NCBI GenBank assembly: GCA_050260515.1
Contig: JBLNCI010000035.1
Location: 1-64,000 of the forward strand
Reading direction: 5' to 3'
Length of the DNA stretch: 64,000 nt
DNA from: DATJIG01 sp050260515
Lineage (GTDB): Bacteria; Pseudomonadota; Alphaproteobacteria; SMXQ01
A model generated the notes under the pieces. It searched no databases and was not told the DNA's origin. It worked only from the letters and a program-made list of their open reading frames with translations. Positions 16,186-24,971 of the stretch are shown here, piece after piece. Position 1 is the first letter of the stretch; the number at the start of each line of letters is the position of its first letter. Both the position numbers and the translations under genes were made by a program.

Positions 16186-16611
16186 TCACGCGCCCTTCAG
16201 GACGGCGATGGCTTCCAGTTGGATGATGTTCTTGCCCGGCAGGTCGGCCGGGACGGTGTGACGGACCGGACGGTCCTTCTCGTCCGGAAACATCTTCACC
16301 CACTCGACGTTGACCAGGTCGCGCATCGCCCGGTCCTTGAGGTGCACCGTGACCTTGCCGATGTCGGCGGGCGTGCCGCCGGCGAGGCGCAGCACCGTCG
16401 CGAGATGGCCGAAGGCGTTCCTGATCTGCTGCTCGGGGTCGTCCGGCGCCTTGCCGGTCTCCGGATCCTGGCCGCCGATGGCGGAGGTGAAGACCATGTT
16501 CCCGAGCTTTACCGCAGTCGGAAACGGCTGCGGGTGCTTCGGCAGCCCGCTGCCTTCGATGCTCTGACGCCTGCCCATCCCTGATCTCGTGTTGTCGTTG
16601 TGGCGCTCCAT
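16186..16611 (-). CDS. RidA/YjgF/UK114 family protein (141 aa)
   Basis: RidA fold from QPFPTAVKLGNMVFTSAIGG through DIGKVTVHLKD to the C-terminal IIQLEAIAVLKG strand. The arginine that binds the carboxylate of imine/enamine substrates in RidA is expected near the end of the fold; here DRPVRHTVPADLP precedes the last strands. Such proteins hydrolyse reactive enamines, or act as tautomerases/deaminases in aromatic catabolism. It is the promoter-proximal gene of the 12-gene operon. The start may be the ATG at 16611 or at 16578 (MGRRQSIEG); neither has a well-placed Shine-Dalgarno. It is divergent from the LysR gene, with one copy of the conserved 50-bp element in the 74-bp gap. Confidence 0.83.
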   Translation of the reverse strand: MERHNDNTRSGMGRRQSIEGSGLPKHPQPFPTAVKLGNMVFTSAIGGQDPETGKAPDDPEQQIRNAFGHLATVLRLAGGTPADIGKVTVHLKDRAMRDLVNVEWVKMFPDEKDRPVRHTVPADLPGKNIIQLEAIAVLKGA

Positions 16612-16630
16612 AAAGCGCCGTGGTGGTTAT

Positions 16631-16680
16631 TCCGTCCAATATATCCTTTTTGACCGTCTAAGACGTTTTTCATATTATCC
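16631..16680 (-). promoter_or_regulatory. Conserved 50-bp promoter/operator element, copy B
   Basis: Ungapped match to copy A at 37 of 50 positions. On the minus strand ACGTCT-17-TATATT would start transcription about 20 nt before the RidA ATG. It also holds a perfect CGTCT-A-AGACG palindrome (16655-16665) not intact in copies A and C. On the plus strand it overlaps the lysR promoter. This is the layout expected of a LysR-type autoregulated divergent control site. Confidence 0.65.
16650..16678 (+). promoter_or_regulatory. Sigma70-like promoter of the LysR gene
   Basis: TTGACC and TATTAT separated by 17 bp. The -10 box ends 7 nt before the ATG at 16686, which puts the predicted start point at or next to the start codon. 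No Shine-Dalgarno is present, so the mRNA may be leaderless. Confidence 0.6.
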
Positions 16681-16685
16681 GCGCC

Positions 16686-17579
16686 ATGGAACTACGGCAC
16701 ATCCAACGCTTCGTCGCCGTCGCGGAGGAGCTTCATTTCGGCCGCGCCGCGCAGCGCCTGGGCATCTCCCAGCCCCCGCTGAGCCAGCAGATCCAGTCGC
16801 TCGAGCGCGAGATCGGCGCACGGCTGTTCGAGCGCACGAAGCGCGAGGTGCGGCTGACGAAGGCCGGCGAGGCGATGCTGGCGGAGGCCTATCGCCTGCT
16901 CGACCAGGGCGAGCGCGTCCGCCGCGCCGCGCGGCGCGCGAGCGCCGGCGAGATCGGCCGTCTGACGCTCGGCTGCGTGACGTCCGCCTTCTACCAGATT
17001 CTGCCGCCGATCCTGGACCGGTTCCGCGCCAAGTATCCCGAGGTCGGCCTGTCGCTGCGCGAGGTCGACACCGCCGACGCGGTGCCCGATCTCATGACCG
17101 GCCGGCTCGACTTCGGCTTCATCCGGCTCGACACCGTCGAGCCACCGCTCAAGATGCTGCCGCTGCGTCGCGATGCGTTCGTCGCCGCCCTGCCCGTCAA
17201 GCACGCGCTCGCCAAGCGGAAGCGGCTCGCGCTCAAGGACCTCGCCCACGAGGACTTCGTGATCTTCGCGCGGCGCGTGTCGCCACGGTTCTACGACAGC
17301 ATCGTCAACGCCTGCCTCCGCGCCGGCTTCAGCCCCAGCATCGCCCACGAAAGCACGTCGATCCTCAGCCAGGTCGGCTTCGTCGCCTGCGGCCTCGCGG
17401 TGGCGCTCGTGCCCCGGTCGGTGAAGCACCTGCACATGCCGGGTGTGATCTTCCGCGAGCTCGACGAGATGATCCCGCTCACCGACATCGCGCTGGTGTG
17501 GTGCAGCGCGCCGGTGTCCGAGCTGGCGCGGCGCTTCATCGAGGTCGCCGAGCGCGCGTTCCCGCAGCCGGTCGGATGA
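16686..17579 (+). CDS. LysR-type transcriptional regulator (297 aa)
   Basis: An N-terminal winged HTH of the LysR class (MELRHIQRFVAVAEELHFG, AAQRLGISQPPLSQQI, ERTKREVRLTKAGE) is followed by a periplasmic-binding-like effector domain at 90-295. Its FRAKYPEVGLSLRE block is typical of the BenM/CatR/CatM subgroup that responds to aromatic metabolites. It is divergent from the 12-gene catabolic operon across a 74-bp gap that holds the conserved 50-bp element, so it is the best candidate for the protein binding that element here and at 4391 and 31690. The start codon is fixed by the HTH; there is no leader RBS. Confidence 0.92.
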   Translation: MELRHIQRFVAVAEELHFGRAAQRLGISQPPLSQQIQSLEREIGARLFERTKREVRLTKAGEAMLAEAYRLLDQGERVRRAARRASAGEIGRLTLGCVTSAFYQILPPILDRFRAKYPEVGLSLREVDTADAVPDLMTGRLDFGFIRLDTVEPPLKMLPLRRDAFVAALPVKHALAKRKRLALKDLAHEDFVIFARRVSPRFYDSIVNACLRAGFSPSIAHESTSILSQVGFVACGLAVALVPRSVKHLHMPGVIFRELDEMIPLTDIALVWCSAPVSELARRFIEVAERAFPQPVG

Positions 17580-17648
17580 CGGCCGGCGCACCCGACGATA
17601 CCGCCGTTTCCGAAAAAGACCGTTCCACACCGGGCACGGCGACGAGCG

Positions 17649-17676
17649 TTGACACCGGCCGCTCGCCGCTTACAAG
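17649..17676 (+). promoter_or_regulatory. Promoter of the ATPase-permease-Gfo/Idh operon
   Basis: TTGACA, 16 bp, TACAAG, giving a start point near 17683 and a leader of about 60 nt to the TTG at 17743. The -35 box is a perfect consensus. Confidence 0.5.
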
Positions 17677-17742
17677 ATCGGCGCAACTACGAATGGCCCC
17701 GCGGCGCCTCGCGCGCCGCCGCAGGCAGCAGGGAGTACAGTC

Positions 17743-18855
17743 TTGGAGCAAAAGCGCGAGCCGCTTCTGACTCTTCGCGGAGTCACGAAGCTCTTCGATC
17801 AATTTCGCGCCGTTGACGACGTATCGTTCGAGATCCGGCGCGGCGAGTTCTTCTCGCTGCTCGGGCCGAGCGGCTGCGGGAAATCGACCACGCTGCGGAT
17901 CATCGCCGGCCTCGAGCAACCGGAACAGGGCGAGATCGCGCTCAACGGTCTGACGCTCGTCAATCCCGAGACGGGCGTGTTCGTGCCCTCCCAGAAGCGC
18001 AACATGGGCATGGTGTTCCAGTCATACGCGATCTGGCCGCACCTGTCGGTGTACGACACCGTCGCCTACCCGCTCGCGGTGCGGAAGATGCCCAAGGACC
18101 AGATCGCCACGAAGGTCCGGGCGATGCTCCACCTCGTCGGCCTCGAAGGCTACGAGAACCGCATGGCGCCGATGCTGTCGGGCGGCCAGCAGCAGCGCGT
18201 CGCGCTGGCGCGTGCGCTGGTGTACGAGCCGCACGTGCTGCTGCTCGACGAGCCGTTCAGCAATCTCGACGTCAAGCTGCGCGAGCAGATGCGGATCGAG
18301 CTCAAGCTGCTGCAGCGCCGCGTCGGCGTGACCGTCATCCTGGTGACCCACGACCAGCTCGAGGCCCTCAGCCTGTCCGACCGCATCGCGGTCATGAACG
18401 CCGGCCGCGTCGAGCAGATCGGCTCGCCCGCGGACCTCTACGAAAATCCGCGCACGGCGTTCGTGCGCGACTTCATCGGCGCCTCGCTGCAGCTCCGCGG
18501 CAAGCTCCTCGGCCGTGCCGCCGACGGCGCCACCATCGAGCTCGACGGCGCCGGCCGGCTCGAGGGCCGGCTCCACGACGGCGCGGCGCTGCGCGACGGC
18601 GGCGACATCACCGTCGCGATCCGTCCCGAGTGCCTGACCGTGAGTGCCGCCGACGGCGCCCCGGCGCCCAACTCGATCGACGCCACGGTGCAGGCGCTGC
18701 TGTTCGTCGGTGACAAGTACGAGTGCGTGCTCAAGGTCGGCGACCAGGACGTCCGCTCGTTCCTGCCCCGCACCCGCGGCGGCGCCGGCTACCAGGAAGG
18801 CAGCCGCATCCGCCTCACCGTTCCGGCCAGCGAAGTAACGATATGGCCGCGGTAG
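17743..18855 (+). CDS. ABC transporter ATP-binding protein, iron(III)/spermidine type (370 aa)
   Basis: Complete importer ATPase: Walker A GPSGCGKST (41-49), Q-loop VFQ (91-93), signature LSGGQQQ (145-151), Walker B VLLLDE (165-170), H-loop H203, then a C-terminal TOBE-type regulatory domain (VAIRPECLTVS). It powers uptake with the fused permease encoded next. The TTG start is supported by GGGAG seven nt upstream and no better ATG. Its 3' end overlaps the permease start by 13 nt. No binding protein is in this operon, so it may serve one of the many orphan binding proteins in the window. Confidence 0.92.
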   Translation: MEQKREPLLTLRGVTKLFDQFRAVDDVSFEIRRGEFFSLLGPSGCGKSTTLRIIAGLEQPEQGEIALNGLTLVNPETGVFVPSQKRNMGMVFQSYAIWPHLSVYDTVAYPLAVRKMPKDQIATKVRAMLHLVGLEGYENRMAPMLSGGQQQRVALARALVYEPHVLLLDEPFSNLDVKLREQMRIELKLLQRRVGVTVILVTHDQLEALSLSDRIAVMNAGRVEQIGSPADLYENPRTAFVRDFIGASLQLRGKLLGRAADGATIELDGAGRLEGRLHDGAALRDGGDITVAIRPECLTVSAADGAPAPNSIDATVQALLFVGDKYECVLKVGDQDVRSFLPRTRGGAGYQEGSRIRLTVPASEVTIWPR

Positions 18856-20579
18856 ACGCCGGCTCGCCGGTCGGCGTCCGCCAGACCGGCCCACGGCGCA
18901 GCCTGCTGAGCAACGTGTCGTGCACGTTGCTTCTCCTCATCATGGGCCTGATGGTCCTCTACCCGCTGCTGCTGCTGGTCTACGGCAGCCTGGCGCTGGA
19001 GGAGGTCGACGGCACCAAATCGCTCGGCTTCGACATGTGGATCACCGCCTGGCAGCAGCCCGGCATGGTCCAGGCCGTCACCAACACCTTCAAGCGGGTG
19101 TTCTTCACCGAGATCTTCGCGGTGCCGGCGGCGGTGATCATCGCCTGGCTGGTGGCGCGCACCGACATCCCGGGCAAGAAGCTGATCGACACCTTCTTCT
19201 GGATCGCGCTCTTCCTGCCGTCCCTGCCGGTCGTGCTGGGCTGGATCCTCCTGTTCGATCCCGACTACGGCGCGGTCAACAAATTCTTCATGACTGAGCT
19301 CGGGTTCTCCGGCCCACCGCTCGACATCTACTCGTTCTCGGGAATCATCTTCGCGCACCTGGCCTCACGCTCGATCGCGGCCAAGTACATCTTCCTCGTG
19401 CCGGCATTCCGCAACTTCGACGCTTCGCTCGAGGAAGCCTCGGTGATCGCCGGATCCGGCCCGCTCGCCACCGTGTGGCGGATCGTCATTCCGATTCTGA
19501 TGCCGGCGGTGCTGATCACCATCGCCATCTCGCTCACCCACTCGCTCGAATCGTTCGAGATCGAGCTGGTGCTCGGGCCGCCGACCAGCTTCTACGTGTT
19601 CTCGACCAAGATGTACGCGCTGATCCACGACAACCCGCCGATGTTCGGCGCGGCCACCGTGCTCGGCCTCTCCATCCTCGTCGTCATCTTGCCGCTGATC
19701 GTGTGGCAGCAGCGGCTGATCGGCACCCGTTCGTACGTCACGGTCACCAGCCACTTCCAGGCTCGCGTGCTGCGCCTGCGCCGCCTGCGCTGGCCGGTGT
19801 TCGGCGTCATCGCCGGCCTCGGACTGATCATCACCCTGACGCCGGTGACGTGCCTGGTGATCGGCACGTTCATGAACCTGTTCGGCCACTTCGAGCTGTC
19901 CAAGGTATGGACCACCGCTCACTGGAGCAATGTGCTGGGCGACCCCGTGCTGCTGCACGCGCTTTCGAACACCATGATTCTAGCCTTGAGCGCGTCGTTC
20001 GTCGGCGTGATCTGGTTCGCCCTGGTCGCCTACATCTCGGTGCGCACCCGCTATCCCGGCCGCAAGGCGCTCGACTTCGTGACCTGGCTGCCGGCGACGC
20101 TGCCCGGCATCATCCTCGGCCTCGGCCTCCTCTGGATGTTCCTGACCGTGCCGATCTTCAAGCCCCTCTACGGCACCATCGTCGTGCTGATCATTGCCGT
20201 GATGATCAACAGCGTGACGACGGGCGTCCAGCTCATCAAGAGCAACATGGTGCAGATCGGCTACGAGCTCGAGGAAGCCTCGTTCGTCTCGGGCGCGAGC
20301 TGGGTCTACACGTTCCGCCGAATCGTCCTGCCGGTGCTCGGCCCGGCGCTGATCACGGTCGCGCTGCTGACCTTCAACTCGGCCGCGCGCAACATCTCCA
20401 ACATCGCGATGATCGTCACCGGCGACAACCGGCCCCTCTCGATGCTGCAGGTCGACTACATGACGGATGGCCAGTACGAATCGGCGGCGATCGTCGGCGT
20501 CATCATCGTGCTGCTGACGCTCGGCGTCGCCATGGGCGCCCGCGCCGTCAGCCGCCGCTTCGGATTCAGGACGGCATGA
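18843..20579 (+). CDS. ABC transporter permease, fused two-domain iron(III)-type (578 aa)
   Basis: Integral membrane protein with two tandem BPD_transp_1 domains. The two EAA loops are visible as LEEASVIAGSGPLATVWRIVIP and, in the second half, LEEASFVSGASWVYTFRRIVLP; these contact the ATPase. Around twelve membrane segments are expected, beginning with the run LLLLIMGLMVLYPLLLLVYG. The ATG at 18843 lies inside the ATPase gene, and residues upstream of it in the same frame are low-complexity and not family-like. Fused permeases of this kind transport ferric iron, phosphonates, or organic solutes. The neighbouring dehydrogenase suggests an organic acid. Confidence 0.9.
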   Translation: MAAVDAGSPVGVRQTGPRRSLLSNVSCTLLLLIMGLMVLYPLLLLVYGSLALEEVDGTKSLGFDMWITAWQQPGMVQAVTNTFKRVFFTEIFAVPAAVIIAWLVARTDIPGKKLIDTFFWIALFLPSLPVVLGWILLFDPDYGAVNKFFMTELGFSGPPLDIYSFSGIIFAHLASRSIAAKYIFLVPAFRNFDASLEEASVIAGSGPLATVWRIVIPILMPAVLITIAISLTHSLESFEIELVLGPPTSFYVFSTKMYALIHDNPPMFGAATVLGLSILVVILPLIVWQQRLIGTRSYVTVTSHFQARVLRLRRLRWPVFGVIAGLGLIITLTPVTCLVIGTFMNLFGHFELSKVWTTAHWSNVLGDPVLLHALSNTMILALSASFVGVIWFALVAYISVRTRYPGRKALDFVTWLPATLPGIILGLGLLWMFLTVPIFKPLYGTIVVLIIAVMINSVTTGVQLIKSNMVQIGYELEEASFVSGASWVYTFRRIVLPVLGPALITVALLTFNSAARNISNIAMIVTGDNRPLSMLQVDYMTDGQYESAAIVGVIIVLLTLGVAMGARAVSRRFGFRTA

Positions 20580-21799
20580 TGGCACGCAACAAGCTGCGAC
20601 TCGGCATCATCGGCCTCGGCCAGGCCGCGTCGCATATCCTGTTCGAGATCCGCAACTCGCCCGAGTGCCCGTGGATCATCGCGGCCGGCGCCGACCCGCG
20701 CCCCCACGCGCTCGAGGAATTCAGAAAGGAATTCGGCGGGGAGACCTACGCCGACGCCGCCGAGCTGTGCGCCAAGTCGAGCGTCGATGCGGTCTACGTC
20801 GCGACGCCGCCGTGGCTGCACTTGGAGCACGTCCGCGTCGCCGCCGAGAACGGCAAGCACATCATCTGCGAGAAGCCGATGGCGCTGTCGCTCGAGGACT
20901 GCGACGCGATGGTCGCGGTGGCGAAGAAGCACAACGTGCGCCTGCTCGCCGGCCACACCCACAGCTTCGACGCGCCGATCCGCGCCATCCAGAAACTGAT
21001 CGTCGACGGCAAGGTCGGCAAGCTGCACGCGATCAACAGCTGGAACTTCAACGAGTTCCAGCACCGCTCGCGCCTGACGTCCGAGCTCGTCGCGACGCGC
21101 GGCCCGCTGTTCAACCAGGGGCCGCACCAGATCGACATCGTCCGCCAGATCGGCGGCGGCATCGTCAAAGGCGTGCGCGCCCAGACCATCATCGACGGCA
21201 TCACCGGCGTCGAGGGCGGCTACACCGCATTTCTTGAGTTCGACAACGGCGCCGCAGCCACCGCCGTCTACGACGGCCGCAGCCTGTTCGACACCGCCGA
21301 GCTGTTCTGGTGGCGCGGCGAAGGCGGCCAGAAGCGCGATCCGAATCTCGCCGCAAAGCGCCGCCGCCGCTATCAGGAGATCGCCAAGCTGCCGCCCGAC
21401 GAGCGCGAAAAGCACCTCGCCGCGGAGAAGGAGCAAGGGCGTTACGGCGCCGAGGCGGCACCCGCCGAGAACAAGTACGGCTACAGCGCGAAGCCCGACG
21501 ACCTCAAGCAGCCGTTCTTCGGCCTGCTCGTCGTCCACTGCGAGAACGCGACGATCCGCCAGTCGCCCGACGGGCTTTATCTCTACACCGACAAGGGCCG
21601 CGAGGAGATGGTGCTGGAGCGCGAGGCGCGCGGCCGCATGGCCGAGCTCAACGAGCTCTACGACAGCATCGTCGGCGAGCGCGAGGCCTTCCACAGCGGC
21701 GAATGGGGCACCGCGACCCTCGAAGTCTGCTTCGCCATCCTCGAGTCCGCGAGGCTCCACAAGGAGATCGCGATGACACGCCAGGTGAAGAGCTGGTAG
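20576..21799 (+). CDS. Gfo/Idh/MocA family dehydrogenase (407 aa)
   Basis: NAD(P)-binding GIIGLGQAAS near the start, the EKP motif HIICEKPMALS, and a C-terminal domain with NQGPHQIDIVRQIGGG. It shares the long C-terminal block (QPFFGL-VVHCEN, IRQSPDGLYLYT, GREE) with the enzyme at 10089, so the two form one subfamily, and Pht4-like cis-diol dehydrogenase activity is a plausible role for both. A Lys/Glu-rich insertion (about residues 258-305: QKRDPNLAAKRRRR, EREKHLAAEKEQG) is charged and probably a surface hairpin. The start overlaps the permease stop by 4 nt (ATGA); a second in-frame ATG at 20579 is an alternative. Confidence 0.82.
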   Translation: MMARNKLRLGIIGLGQAASHILFEIRNSPECPWIIAAGADPRPHALEEFRKEFGGETYADAAELCAKSSVDAVYVATPPWLHLEHVRVAAENGKHIICEKPMALSLEDCDAMVAVAKKHNVRLLAGHTHSFDAPIRAIQKLIVDGKVGKLHAINSWNFNEFQHRSRLTSELVATRGPLFNQGPHQIDIVRQIGGGIVKGVRAQTIIDGITGVEGGYTAFLEFDNGAAATAVYDGRSLFDTAELFWWRGEGGQKRDPNLAAKRRRRYQEIAKLPPDEREKHLAAEKEQGRYGAEAAPAENKYGYSAKPDDLKQPFFGLLVVHCENATIRQSPDGLYLYTDKGREEMVLEREARGRMAELNELYDSIVGEREAFHSGEWGTATLEVCFAILESARLHKEIAMTRQVKSW

Positions 21800-21814
21800 C
21801 GGGCGAGCGCCCGC
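21799..21814. terminator. Hairpin at the stop of the 17743-21799 operon
   Basis: GCGGGC-GAGC-GCCCGC, six G/C pairs starting at the stop codon, followed by CGCTGTTT. Likely the rho-independent or hairpin terminator for the plus-strand operon. Confidence 0.45.
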
Positions 21815-21903
21815 CGCTGTTTAGCGACGCCGCGCCCGGGTGATTGCACGTAAACACCGGGGTGGCCGGGCCTCGGGCGGGTTGCACCGTGCCCGTTCTT
21901 AGA

Positions 21904-21920
21904 GCCGCGCTTTGCGCGGC
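21904..21920. terminator. Hairpin downstream of the minus-strand Rieske gene
   Basis: GCCGCGC-TTT-GCGCGGC, seven pairs with a 3-nt loop, six nt beyond the stop of the convergent gene at 21927. Confidence 0.45.
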
Positions 21921-21926
21921 GGGCCG

Positions 21927-23204
21927 TCACTCCGCCGCGGGCTTGGAGCGGGTCCGTTCCTTCCAGAACGTCTTGTGGTTGGCCGTGGCCGGGATCACTT
22001 CGGAGCACACCACGAGCTCCCCGATATCGCTGTCGCGCTCGTTGCGGAACAGGTGCGCCGGATCCTTGCCAGCCATGACGGCCTCGATGCCGGCCAGGAT
22101 CTGGCGCCGGGCCTGGACGATCATGATGTCGGTCGTACCCAGCATCTCCTGGGTGCGGTCGTTGATCGGCCCTGCCGACTCCACCGCGAACGCGTCGTGG
22201 ACGATGAACGACGGCCCCATGCCGGTGTAGTTCTTGGTCAGCATCTCGGCGCGGCTCTGGCCATAGCGGTTCCCGAGGTTGCGCACGAGATACCCGTCCG
22301 GGGTGATGTCGGACGAGTTCAGCCGGCGGTTGCTCTCCGGGCTGAACGGCTTGACGCGGTTGAAGGCGATGTCGAACCGCAGGTGGTGCGTGTCGTCGAT
22401 CGGCACGTGCCAGTTGACCTGGTAGCCCTGGCCGACGCGCCCCTCGTTGCCGACGATCGCCGACTTGTTCGGCATGATGAAGTTGGTGATGCGGACGTAC
22501 TTCTCGCTCTCGCCGGATTTCCGGATCGAGTAGATGCGCAACCCGAACGGCGTCTGCTCGTATTCGAGCGTGGGGCGCGTGTCGCCGCGGTAGTAGGTGT
22601 CGGCCGAGCTGTTGCTGCCGGGGACGGGGCGGCTGTCGACCGGGCGCACCGGCCGGTGCAGGTACGACAGGTGCGACGGGTCGATGTTGCCCTCCAGCGC
22701 CTGCAGCCAGTTGCAGTCGAAGTAGACCTTGGACAGCATCCGGTGATTCTCGTTGTGCTGCAGGAACTCGTACTCCGGCAGCACCGGCGGCTCGCCCTCC
22801 CCCATGTAGGTGAAGATCAGGCCCGACTTCTCCACGCACGGGTAGGCCTTGTGCCTGACGTTGCACTTCAGCCGGCTGTTGTCGGGCTCGGCCGGCGTTT
22901 CGAGGCAGTTGCCCTTCAGGTCGTAGAGCCAGCCGTGATAGAGGCAGCGCAGGCCGCCGTCCTCGAGACGGCCGTAGCTGAGATCGGTGCGGCGGTGCGA
23001 GCAGAACCGCCCGAGCAGACCGACCTGCCCCTTCTCGTCGCGGAACAGGACGAGGTCCTCGCTCATGATCCGGATCGGGACCGGCGTCACGTCCGGCAGC
23101 TCGTTGCTCTTGGCGATCGGCTGCCAGTACATGCGCAGGAGCTTGCCGCCGGGCGTACCCGGGCCGGTCTCGGTCAACAGCTTGTTCTGTTCAGCGGTCA
23201 ACAT
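21927..23204 (-). CDS. Rieske aromatic ring-hydroxylating oxygenase, alpha subunit (425 aa)
   Basis: Rieske ligands are C68, H70, C87 and H90 (CSHR ... CLYHGW); the iron site is D175, H178 and H183 (NIDPSHLSYLHR). It differs from the 3170/5438/8937 group by the CSHRRTDLSYG and HLSYLHRPV motifs, which it shares in style with the 39143 protein (CRHRGASLFYG, HLSFLHRPL). These two therefore form a second subgroup and probably take a different substrate. It is transcribed alone and divergently from the UbiD gene; the 281-bp gap carries a promoter and a palindrome. No reductase is nearby. Confidence 0.9.
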   Translation of the reverse strand: MLTAEQNKLLTETGPGTPGGKLLRMYWQPIAKSNELPDVTPVPIRIMSEDLVLFRDEKGQVGLLGRFCSHRRTDLSYGRLEDGGLRCLYHGWLYDLKGNCLETPAEPDNSRLKCNVRHKAYPCVEKSGLIFTYMGEGEPPVLPEYEFLQHNENHRMLSKVYFDCNWLQALEGNIDPSHLSYLHRPVRPVDSRPVPGSNSSADTYYRGDTRPTLEYEQTPFGLRIYSIRKSGESEKYVRITNFIMPNKSAIVGNEGRVGQGYQVNWHVPIDDTHHLRFDIAFNRVKPFSPESNRRLNSSDITPDGYLVRNLGNRYGQSRAEMLTKNYTGMGPSFIVHDAFAVESAGPINDRTQEMLGTTDIMIVQARRQILAGIEAVMAGKDPAHLFRNERDSDIGELVVCSEVIPATANHKTFWKERTRSKPAAE

Positions 23205-23252
23205 GTCGACGTCTCCAAAGCCTCTTCTGACGCTGTGCGTCGTGGCGCGCGC

Positions 23253-23281
23253 TTGCCCGTAAATTTAGGCCCGCCTATACT
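23253..23281 (+). promoter_or_regulatory. Promoter upstream of the UbiD gene
   Basis: TTGCCC, 17 bp, TATACT. The start point near 23288 would give a leader of about 200 nt before the ATG at 23486. Confidence 0.4.
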
Positions 23282-23298
23282 CGCTTCCAACAAAAATC

Positions 23299-23310
23299 AA
23301 AATCGATTTT
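23299..23310. promoter_or_regulatory. AAAATCGATTTT palindrome in the Rieske-UbiD divergent gap
   Basis: A perfect 12-bp palindrome in an AT-rich patch inside an otherwise GC-rich region, about 18 bp past the predicted -10 box. The position fits an operator that blocks transcription of the UbiD gene; no protein can be named. Confidence 0.4.
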
Positions 23311-23485
23311 CACTTCTGGGAGAGCTTCGTCTGTGAGCAAGTTGCGTCGGCGTGCGTAGCGCGCGCCCCGCGCCTGCTCCGCCCTCCCGCCAGCGTTCGA
23401 CCCGCCGAGCGCCCTGCCCCACGGCTCGGCTCCCGGCGATCCATTGACGTCACCGGCACGGCGCCGCAGCGCCCGAGAGGACCTT

Positions 23486-24961
23486 ATGAGCAGCAACAAC
23501 GGCAGCGATTTTCCGTATCACGACCTCCGCTCGTTCGTCGAAGGCGTGAAGAGCATCGGCGAGTACAAGGAGATCGCGGGCGCCGACTGGGACCTCGAAA
23601 TCGGCGCACTGACCGAGGCGACGTCGGAGCTGATCGAGGATCCGCCGATGCTGATGTTCGACAGCATCAAGGGCTACCCGAAGGGCTTCCGGGTCGTGAG
23701 CCTGGCCACCGGCAGCCGCCGCCGCGCGGCGCTGTCGCTCGGCCTGCCCCTCGACAAGAGCAAGCTCGAGCTGGTGCGGCTGTGGACGCGCAAGATCCGG
23801 GGCGCCACGCCGATCCCGCCGCGCACGGTGAAATCGGCACCGGTCATGGAGAACGTCATGACCGGCGACAAGGTCGACATCCTCAAGTTCCCGTCGATCA
23901 AGGCCCACGCCAAGGACGGCGGCCGCTACATCGGCACCGGCGACTCGCTGATCAACCGCGACCCCGAGTCGGGCGTCGTCAACGCCGGCACCTATCGCAT
24001 CCAGGTGCACGAGAAGGACCTGCTCGGCTTGTGGATGAGCCCCGGCCAGCAGGGCCGCGAGATCTGCAGCCGCTACTGGAAGCAGGGCAAGGCCTGCCCC
24101 GTGGTCGCGGTATTCGGAGGCGATCCGCTGGTGTTCCAGGCCTCGCAGCTCAAGCTGCCGTTCGGCAAGTCGGAGCTCGACTTCGTCGGCGGTATGCGCG
24201 GGCTGCCGCTCGACGTCGTCGAGGGCCCGATCACCGGCCTGCCCATTCCCGCGTACGCCGAGGTCGCGATCGAGGGCGAGGTCCCGCCGCCGGACGTCGA
24301 GGCCCGCGAGGAAGGGCCGTTCGGCGAATGGCCCGGCTACTACTCCGGCGGCACGCGCGGCACGGACCGGCCGCAGCCCGTCATCCGCGTCAAGGCGATT
24401 TACCACCGCAACGACCCGATCCTGGTCAACCAGGCGCCGCAGTGGTGGGGCGCCCCGACCCACGGCATCGCCCAGCGCTCGGGCGTGCTCTGGGACCAGC
24501 TCGAGGCGGGCGGCATCTCCGGCATCACCGGTGTCTACTTCCACACCGCCTATTTGATCGCGATCTCGATCAAGCAGATGTACGCGGGCCACGCCAAGCA
24601 GGTCGGCAACGCGGCAATCAGCCTGATCGGCGGCGCGCGCAACGGCCGCTACGTCGTCGTGGTCGACGAGGACATCGACGTGACCAAGATCAAGGACGTC
24701 GTCTGGGCGATGCAGACCCGCGTCGACCCGATCTCGGACATCCATCTCGTCGACGGCTGCTGGTCGACGCCGCTCGATCCGCGCATGCCGCCCGACAAGC
24801 GCGCCAACCGCGACCACACCAACAGCCGCGCCATCTTCTACGCCGTGCGCCCGTACCACTGGCGCGACAAGTTCCCGGAGGTCAATCGCGTCGAGCGCGA
24901 CCTCATGCAGAAGGTCGTGGACAAGTACCGGAACGAGCTTCCGTTCCCGGCGTCGATCTGA
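23486..24961 (+). CDS. UbiD family decarboxylase (491 aa)
   Basis: Prenylated-FMN-dependent (de)carboxylase. The catalytic Arg-Glu-Glu set of the family is in place: R171 (AGTYRIQVH) and E276/E281 in EEGPFGEWPGYY, almost the same numbers as in fungal Fdc1 (R173, E277, E282). Typical substrates are aromatic or alpha,beta-unsaturated acids. The ATG at 23486 has GAGAGG 5 nt upstream; the longer frame from 23444 adds a non-family leader. A binding-protein gene follows after 10 nt. No UbiX prenyltransferase is in the window, so the cofactor must be made elsewhere. It probably removes a carboxylate from an aromatic acid imported or hydroxylated by neighbouring genes. Confidence 0.9.
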   Translation: MSSNNGSDFPYHDLRSFVEGVKSIGEYKEIAGADWDLEIGALTEATSELIEDPPMLMFDSIKGYPKGFRVVSLATGSRRRAALSLGLPLDKSKLELVRLWTRKIRGATPIPPRTVKSAPVMENVMTGDKVDILKFPSIKAHAKDGGRYIGTGDSLINRDPESGVVNAGTYRIQVHEKDLLGLWMSPGQQGREICSRYWKQGKACPVVAVFGGDPLVFQASQLKLPFGKSELDFVGGMRGLPLDVVEGPITGLPIPAYAEVAIEGEVPPPDVEAREEGPFGEWPGYYSGGTRGTDRPQPVIRVKAIYHRNDPILVNQAPQWWGAPTHGIAQRSGVLWDQLEAGGISGITGVYFHTAYLIAISIKQMYAGHAKQVGNAAISLIGGARNGRYVVVVDEDIDVTKIKDVVWAMQTRVDPISDIHLVDGCWSTPLDPRMPPDKRANRDHTNSRAIFYAVRPYHWRDKFPEVNRVERDLMQKVVDKYRNELPFPASI

Positions 24962-24971
24962 GGTGGAGACG

